From positions 189,553,619 to 189,617,618 of the forward strand of contig NC_081410.1 of the NCBI RefSeq assembly GCF_030272615.1: a DNA stretch of 64,000 nucleotides, read 5' to 3'. The position numbers and the translations under genes are program-made. The notes below the pieces were generated by a model. The model searched no databases. It was not told the origin of the DNA and saw only the letters and a program-made list of their open reading frames with translations. The stretch comes from Cryptomeria japonica. Lineage: Eukaryota; Streptophyta; Pinopsida; Cupressales; Cupressaceae. This document shows, in pieces, positions 23,414 to 32,626 of this stretch (position 1 is the first letter of the stretch; each line of letters opens with the position of its first letter).

Positions 23414-24600
23414 AATTCATATAAGAGATTTGGTCCCTTGCATGATAGCTTAACCGCTTGGGGGAGATCCTTATTGGTTGAATCATGGCACTGATGTGTA
23501 TGACTAAAGAATATCACCTAGATGAGGAATTGAAGATAGCTCTTGAAGATCTAGAAAGTGTGGAATCCGAGAATGAAGAATTGAAAGAGAATGTGAAGGT
23601 AGTGAATGAGTGTGTGCATAAGCTAAGGGAACACATCCGAAAGTTCAAGTTGAGACATAAAGACGTTAACAATAAGTTGAAATAGGTGAATGAAAATGTT
23701 AAAGATCTGATATAAAAGATTGAGGAGAAGAACAAGATAGATAAAACCCTAAAAGAATCAATCAAATTGAAGACAAAAGAATGTGAGAAGCTGGAGCAAG
23801 AAGTGAAGAAGTTGAAGGCAAAAAATAAGGTTCTTGATAGCAACAAACTTTTGAAAGATTTGATTAACATGTAGAAAGCTCATTTAGACAAGACTAGACT
23901 AGGATTTAAGCTTGGTAAATTTTCAAATTATAATGATAAAGACAAAAGAAAAGATGTTAAGGTGGAAGCAGAGAAGAAACCTGAAGATGCAAGCAAAACC
24001 CAAAATCAGAGATCTATTGTAAGGAGACTATCAGTTCATCAACTAAATGCATAAAGGTACCCATCATTTAATGGTTATTATTTTCAATGCAATAAATTTG
24101 GTCATAAAACTGTAGACTGTAAAATTATTCAATGGTACAATTGCAAGAGGTTTGGTCATAAAGAAAATTAGTGTAGAAATCATGTTGAGTTAGAATCATA
24201 ATCCAGTTGGAGGAAATAAGATGAATAATAAATTTCATGGATATTGTCATATATGCAATGGTTATGGTAAAAAATCTAATTAGTGCAAATATAGAACACA
24301 TTTAATAAATTTAGTGCAAAAGAACATCAATTGTTACAAGTGCAAGCAATTCGAACATTATGCTAATTAGTGCAGACATGAAGGTATGGAGAAGTCTATA
24401 GAGAAGAATGTAGTGAAGTCTAATGAATCAAAGAAAAAGGAAGTCATGGTATGGAGAAAGAAGGAGGTGAACAATGGAAGCTTTCCTGGTGTACTGGAAT
24501 CCAGTGTAGGCACCTCTTCCTCTGGTAATTGAGCATATTGCTTCAACACAGGAGGAATTTTCAAAGAAAACCTTTTTGTCTCCTCTTGTGAGTTGGTTCA
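23414..24600 (+). pseudogene. Copia gag with four tandem zinc knuckles
   Basis: Begins almost at once after LTR A; the usual gag N-terminal domain and primer-binding site are missing. MALMCMTKEYHLDEELKIAL (23485) opens a coiled coil to about 23870, then NMQ-like AHLDKTRLGFKLGK (family motif before the knuckles). Four CCHC knuckles follow: 24090-24120 (QCNKFGHKTVDC), 24130-24174 (NCKRFGHKEN*C), 24245-24286 (CHICNGYGKKSN*C, His lost) and 24332-24373 (CYKCKQFEHYAN*C). Knuckles 2-4 each have TAG just before the last Cys, where CAG (Gln) would fit. The protein should bind RNA; no pol follows, so the element depended on others. Confidence 0.7.
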
Positions 24601-24818
24601 TGTCTTCGGTCTGGCATGACTGTGATAGATATGTTATTCAATAATTCAAGGTTTATGTTGATGACATTGATAAGACATCTTTTAGTGGCAAAAACTTAGA
24701 AGGAACTGGTAAGTTAAATTTGGGAATTTAAGATCATCTTTGTCATTATGCAAAAAAGGATTGTTTGAGGAGTAGAAGCAAAAATTAAAAGAGCATAGAA
24801 CAGAGAAGCAAAGCAAGC
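24601..24818 (+). other. Linker without recognised domain
   Basis: Stop-rich DNA between the knuckle array and the next open frame. It contains FGLAL-like scraps but nothing that aligns to protease or integrase. Probably a deletion scar of the missing pol region. Confidence 0.35.
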
Positions 24819-25040
24819 ATGGAATCAAAGATGATTGTTGAAGAATCAAACAACATAGGTTTTCAATTGATGAAAAAGGTACGACTATATGAGTTTGACA
24901 CAAAGAAGATTAGTAAAATGGAAAGGAGTCTTAGTGAAGTAAATTTGCAAAAGGTCAAAGAATTAAGTCACAAAGAAATGGATTTATGGAGTGAGTTTTC
25001 GTGGTTTGACAATGAATATGTGATTAGGTTAGTTTTGAGT
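24819..25040 (+). pseudogene. Copia extra ORF, 5' part (split by element 1)
   Basis: An open frame of 73 codons, MESKMIVEESNNIGF to DNEYVIRLVL, Lys/Glu rich. It is cut at codon 74 (AGT, Ser) by the insertion of element 1 at 25041. The same frame resumes at 35209 with HMKNDFFMLDKPYP, and the target duplication TGAGT (25036-25040 and 35205-35209) marks the joint. See the 3' part for the domain. Frame agreement across 10 kb is strong evidence that this is one interrupted gene. Confidence 0.75.
25036..25040. other. Target-site duplication TGAGT, left copy (element 1)
   Basis: TGAGT here and at 35205-35209 flank element 1 exactly. Removing the element and one copy restores an open reading frame. 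Five bases is the normal duplication size for copia integrases. Confidence 0.85.
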
Positions 25041-25385
25041 TAGATAGATCTGATACTGGGAGTAAACTGGGGGGGGGGGATGAATTAGTTTACTATAAAA
25101 AATAAGAACTATTGCATATCAAAACCTTTGAACCGGAGCACAAAGAAACCAACACAATAAAAGATAGAAGATGAAAGCACAATACACACAACACCAATAT
25201 TTTTGATGTGGAAAACCCAGTAAAGGGAAAAACCATAGTGGGAAACCCTACCCATAATTAGATAATACTTTTACAACAGTATGTAAAATAATTACAATGG
25301 GGATTGCACTTGAAATCAGGCCAACCACATAGAGTGCACTTCTCATCACAAAGGGAAGTCTCACTGACTTACATAAACATCAGAC

Positions 25386-26862
25386 TGATAGTTTTGATAC
25401 TTAATATAAGTACAAATCCGATAGCCAATAAGATGAGAGGGAAGGGTGACACAGACAAACTTAATCATTAATGAAAACATCAGATTCAACCTCGATAACA
25501 TATATCAGTCACATAATAAAATTGTCAAACATGCAAACTCAAAAGCATATGAACAATATAGACCTCATAACACCAGATTTAACATGGAAACCCAAATAGG
25601 GAAAAACCAATGTGGGATTTCAGACCCACTAAGAAATATACTCTTCTAGAGTATGCTTGATTAAAAGCCAATCCTGTTAAAGATTACAAAACACATTGCT
25701 AGATGTGACCCGGTTAAGGGATTTCCCTCAGATCTGTTAGGATCTTCACTTTGTTAGAAGTGACCTTGTCAAAGGATTTCAAACACTCATTTAGAATGTC
25801 ACCTTGTTAGAGGATTTACTTATAAGGCTGTTAAGTCCACTCGGTTAAGAGATTTCCTGTTACTTCCACAAGCTAACAACAATACAATCTATCTGCAACT
25901 TTACATCTAAAATGCTAAAGCAGATTCTTATTTGTTCAACACAATCTAGACATAGAACTATTTTTGTCTATCTACTGGGCATCAATACTCTATTGTTCCA
26001 ACAGGTCTTCAAGCTTCTGTGCTCGGTGATCACTATGTAGCATCCCTGTGCATACACTGTTTATCAACAGTTCCTTATTTATAAAGAATCATCTAACCTC
26101 TTAATCTCCTTGATCACATTTCCCATGATCAATCATAGCCATCGGATCTTCAATCTTGTCCAGGTTCATTGTATCTTACGATCTGAAAAATGTTTTACCC
26201 CACCTCGGAACTTGCACAATCATCTTGGAACTTTTGTTAGGGTAATGCAGTTCAATCTGAGTTGTAGATCTTCTTGCTGACTTTCCATTGCCTTAGATTT
26301 GTTAACAAACTTCTTCCACAGCTTGCCAATCATTGATCTACTCCAGCTCATCAGCTTCTTTCATTAAATATCACATGTAAACATTTAATGCATTCTGTTA
26401 TAGCTCAGTTACAACTCGGTGAATACTAAACTTTACTCGGTATACATTCTATCTTCATTAACCGACTGTGATAACCTTAGGGTTTACCGACTAGGTTCCT
26501 TAGGGTTTACCGACTAGGTTCTTTGCATGATAACATAGTGTAGTATTAACCTTTACATTTTACAACATATGTATGATGTTAAAACAATCTAAAACATCAA
26601 GATCTCATCATTGCCTGACTCGGTAGAGTTGCCCATTGAATAACTTATCCCTTTATTCATCATATTCTTTCCTGTGTCTTTACCGACTTCTTTATAATCT
26701 TCATATCATATTTCTTAAGATATGGCAACTTCATACTGAATTAGAAAATCAATTTCTTGACATCAATGACAAAATAATAATATCAAGACAGTAAAACATC
26801 TTTAATCAGTTATGTCCATAATCATCAACAACCTTCTCAATATCCTTGTTATATTGCCAACA
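25386..26862 (-). mobile_element. Solo copia LTR inside element 1 3' LTR
   Basis: Limits TGATAG...GCCAACA on the plus strand (TGTTGGC...CTATCA on the minus), flanked by CAGAC at 25381-25385 and 26863-26867. The sister LTR has the uninterrupted site at 32971. Inside are the R hairpin complement (25583-25608), a U5 motif (about 25431-25455) and TTGTCATTGATGTCAA in the U3. There is no internal coding region, so this is a solo LTR left by recombination, 1477 bp. Confidence 0.88.
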
Positions 26863-27333
26863 CAGACTACAATCCAGAAAGAATGAACTATGAAATTAGC
26901 ATCTACTAATGCTTGATATAGTTCTAATTAAGCACATATGTCTGCTCTGCAATACAAAACCTTCTCAAACCTTCATTGAATGATATAACCTTGTTCACAC
27001 ATAAACCGGTATCTGATAATATAGATAAATACATGAATAAGTCACCTATAAATACAAATCATCAACCTTATATACAAGCTCGGCTAAACCCTAAACCCAT
27101 AAACCCATAATTACAAAAATTACATCACACAGTACCACCAGACCAATATTATGATTTACATTATATAGCATGGACCTAAATCAAGTAACCAAACAATTTC
27201 ATCCACCGAAAATTCCACTAATCAAAATCCAACATGCTTCACCAACCAGTAGAAACCCTTAGTGAAATAACAAAAAGTCTATCTGGATCCAAATAGGACC
27301 ATCGTAACAACACGCCAGTCAATGAAATGCCAC

Positions 27334-27686
27334 CAAACTATTGGCAATGGGCCAGCATCCCTCACGGGGATTCGTGACATGGTTTAACAGCCTCCTGTGG
27401 ATTCTATAAGTCTAGTGGTTATATCGGGTATTGACAAGTCGATCTTTTAGTGCAACGACAACTGCACTTGTAACAAGTGGTATCAGAGCTTGGTCACAGG
27501 TTCGAATCACGCAGGCCGTGGTGAGTGATGCTGGGAGGGGGATTGTTGGTAGTGGGCCAGCGTCCCTCGCGAGGATTTGTGACATGGTTTAACAGCCTCC
27601 TGTGGATTCTATAAGTCTAGTGGTTGTATCAGGCATTGACGGGTCAATCTTTTGGTGCAATGACAACCCTATCTTGTAACACAAAC
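27334..27686 (+). mobile_element. TRIM-type miniature LTR retrotransposon with TSD
   Basis: The body is 27339-27681 (343 bp), with CAAAC on both sides (27334-27338, 27682-27686). Two direct repeats of 137 and 138 bp (27339-27475, 27544-27681) end in TTGTAACA. The first starts TATTGG, the second TGTTGG. The 68-bp interior starts with AGTGGTATCAGAGC, complementary to the 3' end of plant initiator tRNA-Met, and ends with the purine tract GGGAGGGGGA. It has no coding capacity, so it used enzymes of other elements. The sister LTR shows the empty site at 33461-33465. Confidence 0.93.
27476..27543 (+). promoter_or_regulatory. TRIM interior: primer-binding site, T-arm-like motif, PPT
   Basis: TGGTATCAGAGC (27478-27489) is the classic primer-binding site. 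GGTTCGAATC at 27499-27508 looks like a tRNA T-arm or pol III B box. GGGAGGGGGA (27533-27542) is the plus-strand primer. These are the only signals the element needs for reverse transcription in trans. Whether the T-arm motif pairs with the primer tRNA or acts otherwise is unknown. Confidence 0.8.
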
Positions 27687-28049
27687 AACTAGGACACAAT
27701 CAAGAAGTACCTTTAGCATGATAGAAATCATTCCCATAAGTCAAACCAAAATCATTTAACCAAATCACCAAATACTGCTTACTGGTAAAGCTAACTGGTA
27801 CCAAGAAATATCAACTAAGAACAAAAGCAATAGCAACCAGAGCACCAAATTATGAACCAATAGAATATGGCAAGAATATAACCATCCAAAATTGATTCTA
27901 GAGATTTGATCCTATCTTATCATAATCATAGCCAAAACCAGGATGATCACCAAGACTAACTGAGATAGGTCCAACTAGGATAGCCTCCAACTAGGATACA
28001 ATGTTCACATCAATGACAACACTTAACCAAATCCAAAATATTGCCAACA

Positions 28050-28200
28050 ATCTCCCCCTTTGGCATTGATGGTGATACTGAATGTGAAAGACATCCAAGT
28101 GCCAAGGAATGCCAATAATCACCAAAAGACCAATATGAAATATGTCTCCCCCTTTGATTAACTATTTTTCACATGAATATCATATCTCCCCCTTTGACAT
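28050..28200 (-). promoter_or_regulatory. Three polypurine tracts before element 1 3' LTR
   Basis: CAAAGGGGGAGA (minus strand) occurs three times, at 28062-28051 (adjacent to the LTR), 28156-28145 and 28196-28185. The LTR-adjacent copy is the plausible plus-strand primer. The same triple arrangement exists in element 2 and before LTR B. The first tract is bracketed by an inverted repeat (28008-28019 with 28060-28071). Confidence 0.75.
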
Positions 28201-28344
28201 CAATGAAAAAGGATGGATACCAAACCAAAAGACTGAACCAAACAACTGATTACTCACCCTAAGTAGTAGCATCATCTCATTAACCCAAATCAGAAAAAAA
28301 ATTGTGTCTGATAAGCTCACCAGATTGATGCATCCCTACATCTC

Positions 28345-28965
28345 TAAGTCGCTTTTGGAGGGTTGGTAACCCCCAAATGGTCTCTGAGATATTCAAAAGT
28401 ATCTTTAGGCAATGGTTTAGTTAGAATATTTGCAATCTATTCCTTAGTAGGCACATAAACTGATCTGACTTCCTTTGCTTCAACCTTTTCCTTCAAGAAA
28501 TTTTACCTTATAGAAATGTGTTTTAATTTGGAATGAAATACTGGATTCTTTGACATATCAATAACAACAGTATTATCACAATGAATAAAAATAGGCTCAT
28601 CATAATTTATCCTTATATCTTTCAATATTTGTTTCATCCATAAAATCTAAGTTAAGTTGGTAGCAACAACTACATATTCTGCTTTAGCAGTAGACAATGA
28701 AGTGCATGATTCTTTCTTGCTACACCATGAAACCAACATCTTCCCAAGAAAGAATGCACCACCAATAGTTATCTTCTTGTTATCCACATCTCCTGCCCAA
28801 TCTGAATCTGTATAGGCACATAATCTAAAGTCATCATATTTTGGATACCATAACCCAAAGTCTATTGTATGTGCCAAATATCTGAATATCCTCTTGACAA
28901 TAATATCATGAGTTTCTATAGGATCTGACTGAAATCTAGAAGCAATGCAAACAACATTCATTATA
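28345..28965 (-). pseudogene. Element 1 RNase H
   Basis: Reads RYLAHTIDFGLWY, AYTDSDWAGD (catalytic Asp), SWCSKKESCTSLSTAKAEYV (catalytic Glu), then after a stop near 28647 IFIHCDNTVVIDMSKNPVFH (Asp), and the pol C-terminus PLPKDTFEYLRDHLGV. It ends near 28345. Stops at about 28647, 28525 and 28440. It continues the RT frame. Function: degrades the RNA strand of the hybrid in the particle. Confidence 0.85.
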
Positions 28966-29984
28966 TCAGGTCTAGTATGAGTTAATTACAACAAACCACC
29001 AATCATTGATTTGTATCTACTTGGATTCACTTTAGGGGATTTATCATCCTTTGATAATTTGCAACCAATTATCATAGGAGTACTGATAGGTTTAGAATTC
29101 TCAAGTCCAAAGTTCTTAAGTAACTCCTTCACATACTTAGTTTGACAAATGAAAATACCTTTATCAATCTGAGTAATCTGCAAACCTAAGAAAAATTTCA
29201 TCTCACCAATCATAGACATTTCAAATTCATTCTTCATATCATCAACAAATTTCATGCATAGGCTATCTTCTCCTCCAAAAATGATATCATCCACAAATAA
29301 TTCAATAATCAATATGTCATCATGTTCAATTTTGTAATATAAGTTACTATCATCATTACCTTTGCTAAAACCAATCTTTGAAAGGTACCTATCCAATCTA
29401 GCATACCATACTCTAGGGGCATGTTTTAGTCCATACAAATCTTTATTCAGTCTGCAAACCATGTCCTTGTCTTCTGATAAAGAAAATCCATCTGGTTGCT
29501 CAATGTAGACTTCCTCCTCAAGATCTCTATTCAGAAATGCACATTTGACATCCTTTTGATATACTTTGTAGTTCTTGTGTGCAATATAGGCAAGAAAAAG
29601 TCTTACCTCTTCAATTCTTGCAATTGAGGAATAAGTCTCTCCATAATCAACTCCTTCTTCATGTGAATGACCTTTGCAAACTAATCTATCCTTTTCCCTC
29701 ACAACCTGACCTTCCTCATTCAATTTATTCCTGAAAACCCATTTAGTTCCAATAATGTTGTTGTCTTTAGATCTAGGAACTACTTCCCATGTCTTATTCT
29801 TTTCTATCTGATCTATTTCCTCTTCCTTTGCTTTTATCCAATTTTCATCCTTATTGGGTTCAATAAATGATTCTAGTTCAATTTGAGAAATTAAACATAC
29901 CTCTTTAGCAACTAATCTCCTTCTAGTCATCACACCTTTTTGTTTATCTCCAATGATTTGATCTTCAGAATAATTTAGTTTCAC
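28966..29984 (-). pseudogene. Element 1 reverse transcriptase
   Basis: A 332-codon uninterrupted frame. NIIGTKWVFRNKLNEEG leads into RT; VYQKDVKCAFLNRDLEEEVY carries the first Asp. CRLNKDLYGLKHAPRVWYAR is the conserved mid block and ELFVDDIIFGG is the active-site FVDD (YVDD in most relatives). MKFFLGLQI and KYVKELLKNFGLENSKP complete the domain. All key residues are present, so the domain itself could have been functional. The surrounding frame has a stop just after it (near 28983). Confidence 0.88.
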
Positions 29985-30017
29985 ATACCTGGGAGTCTTT
30001 GAATTTTCTTGATTTTT

Positions 30018-31080
30018 TGGCTCTTTCTGCTATTCATCTACCACTGTTAAATTTTCTAATGTTACCGAAGTGACTGATTCACTATTCTGAACTGATTCTT
30101 GCATTACCGGTTTAGCTCTGATAAATTCATCTTCCAGTCCATAATTGTATGATCTAATTTGATTATGTCCATGCTCATCCACCTTAACATTTATGCTTTC
30201 AAGTATCCTATTCAATCTTTTGTTATAACATCTATATGCTTTTCTCTTAGTAGAATATCACAAAAATATTCCTTCATCACTTCTAGGATCAAACTTTCCT
30301 AATGCATCATCTCTTCTAATGTAACATTTACTTCCAATTTTTTTGAAATATCTGATAGTAGGAGTATGACCAAACCATAATTCATAAGGAGTCTTATGAG
30401 TATCACCTTTAATGTGCACTTTGTTGAAAGTGTATACAGTCGTATTGACAGCTTCCCTCCAATCAATATCTAAAAATCTAGCTTCTATCATCATTTTCCT
30501 TGCCCCATCCAATATGGTTATATTCTTCCTTTCCACTAATCCATTCTATTGTGGGGTCCTAGGTGCAAAAAGTTGTCTTCTAATTCCATTCCTCTCACAA
30601 AAGTTGTTGAACTCACCAAATGTAAACTCACCGCCTTGATCTAATCTTAAGCACTTTATCTTTAGTCCTATCTCAGTCTCAACCATAGCTTTAAAGATTT
30701 TGAATTTTCAAGAGCTTCAAATTTTTCTTTCAAAATTGCTACCCACATCATTCTAGAATAATCATCAACAAGTAACATATAATATCTATCACCTTGAAAA
30801 CTTTTAGTCCTTTCCCATCCACACAGATCAGTATGAATAAGATCAAGAATTTTATTAGATTTATCATGTATACTTATGAAAGAAGTTCTAACTTGCTTAC
30901 CCATTTGACATTCTCTACATATCGGATTATGAGGTTTAACAATTTTGGGCAAATCTCTGATAGCCTGTGTTGAACTGATTTTCACTATGCAATCAAAATT
31001 TACATGACACATTCTTTTATGCCATAGCCAACTTTCATCAATCTGAGAAATCAAGTAAGCTTTCTCACTAGAGTTCAATG
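30018..31080 (-). pseudogene. Element 1 integrase
   Basis: The zinc-binding HHCC part is seen as LWHKRMCHVNF and ICRECQMGKQ (near 31030-30890). TDLCGWERTKSF gives the first Asp, DDYSRMMWV follows, then a frameshift near 30690. The second Asp region and NG-VERKN (last Glu) are near 30540, with a stop beside it. SDEGIFL and a C-terminal linker (VDEHGHNQ) run to about 30030. It would catalyse insertion; it is broken by the frameshift and stop. Confidence 0.82.
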
Positions 31081-31488
31081 AAAGATGTTACCTTTGGTCT
31101 GAGTTCCAAAAGAAATTTCCAATCTAGATCTATTGATGATCTTACATTTTTTATCCTTGAATTGCAAATGAAATCCTCTATCCACCATTTGACCTACACT
31201 TACAAGATTATGCTTTAAGCCTTCAACATAATAAACATTATTAGTATTACTCTTACCATCCAATTATATTGTTCCTTTTCCTTTGATCCTACATGCCTTG
31301 TTGTCTCCAAATTTTACTAGTCCACCATCAAATTCTTGGAGTGTTAGAAATTTACTCTTGTCACTAGTCATGTGATGTGAACAACCACTGTCTATAACCC
31401 ATTCATCCTTTTCTTCAATTTTAGTAGCCAAAGCCTTCTCCTCAATGTGAGTTTCTTCAATGACAGGTTCTAGAGAATCATCCTTCAT
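31081..31488 (-). pseudogene. Element 1 protease and GAG-pre-integrase region
   Basis: EWVIDSGCSHHMTSDKSKF keeps the DSG catalytic triad of the aspartic protease. VEGLKHNLVSVGQM and the segment to about 31080 match the GAG-pre-integrase region that precedes the HHCC motif. A stop separates the two parts near 31264, and a frame change at about 31078 leads to integrase. Confidence 0.82.
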
Positions 31489-31500
31489 AGCAATAAAGAC

Positions 31501-32620
31501 TCAATCTTTACCAAAGCTTCCATTGCCAGATCCACTCATAGGTTCATCATCATCAGTAATACCAAAATCATCATCACCAACATAATAACATCTTTTATCC
31601 TTATTCCTTCTGAATTGAGGTATGTTATGACATTTTAGATTAGGCTTATAACTCTTTACAAATCTTTCATGATTCCTAGCAGCTCTTTCAGGGCATCTAG
31701 AAGCAAAATGACCAATCTTATTGCATGAAAATTGTTTAAAAGGGACTTTTCCTTCATACTTACTTCTAGTTGGTCCTTTAGGAATTCTTCTAGCAATCAG
31801 GGCTTTCAGATCTTCAAGTTCTCTTTCTTCTCTCTCAATGTCCTCCATATCTTTAGCATACATCTCCTTCCAATATATCTTCTTCTTACCTGAGGCAGAT
31901 GCTTTAAATACAGTCTCATTTTTAGTAGCACTTTGATCTCCAAGTTCTTCAAGCTCAAAAGTAGTCAATTTCCCAATAAATGTATCTTTGATAATAGGGG
32001 TACTTGACATTGTCTAGAGTTCATTGATTGTAGTAGCCTTCATCTTGTAAGCCAAAGGTAGAACTCTTAGAACCTTTGACACCATCTCTTCCTCACTGAC
32101 TGATCTACCACAACATTTAATACCCATGACACTCTCATTCACTCTATCCATGAAAGAACTAATCTTCTCATCTACTTCCATCTTCAAATTTTCATCACTT
32201 ACCCGGAAACCTTCAAGTTTTGCAATTTTTACTGCTTGGTCACCTTCATAAAGAGTCTCAAGTTTCAACCATATCTACTTAGCATTCTCCAACTCTATGA
32301 CATTTCATAGCTTTTCATCAGATAGGACACTCAACAATGCTTATTTTTATCTAACATCATTTTCATCTTTCTTTTGTTCATTAGCAGGTGCCAGTGTGCC
32401 AGAATTAAGATCATGAAGTATAGATCCCTTCTCCAGTATCTCCCAAACTTCAACTCCAAGACATTTGAGATGAATAATTATTTTCTCCTTCCATATTTTT
32501 TAATTTCAACAATCGAATCTGGGACTCTCCTTCTGATAGGGATTGAATGTAGAGCTTGATGCTAATGCCATTGGATCTCCTCAAGTAGTTAAGCTTTTGC
32601 AGAGAGGACCTTGCTCTAAT
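31501..32620 (-). pseudogene. Element 1 gag
   Basis: A UBN2-type gag: KIAKLEGFRVSDENLKMEV, then EEEMVSKVLRVLPLAYKMK (32268-32014), a stop, then FIGKLTTFELEELG (near 31975). The knuckle reads QFSCNKIGHFASRC near 31700, with the first Cys replaced. The N-terminal part between 32270 and 32610 is stop-broken. Gag binds the RNA and forms the particle. It lies directly after the primer-binding site. Confidence 0.8.
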
Positions 32621-32626
32621 ACTAGT
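32611..32626 (-). promoter_or_regulatory. Element 1 primer-binding site (mutated)
   Basis: The minus strand reads ACTAGTATTAGAGCAA right after the LTR end ...TCTAACA. Compared with TGGTATCAGAGC it differs at two positions, both transitions. It marks the inner end of the 5' LTR and fixes the element orientation. Confidence 0.75.

Larger units (their letters stand above)
25041..28049 (-). repeat. Element 1 3' LTR (with two insertions)
   Basis: On the minus strand it starts TGTTGGCAATATTTTGG at 28049 and contains TTGTCATTGATG. The plus-strand complement shows the R hairpin (25205-25234) and the U5 motif (25053-25085). The outer end reads TAGATAGATC where the sister LTR has TGTTAGACATATC, so the last bases are damaged. 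Length is 3009 bp, reduced to about 1.2 kb when the solo LTR and the TRIM are removed. Confidence 0.85.

Noticed and set aside
27476-27510. Possible tRNA gene from TGGTATCAGAGC and GGTTCGAATC
   Set aside because: No acceptor or anticodon stem can be formed; the first motif is a primer-binding site between two short LTRs.
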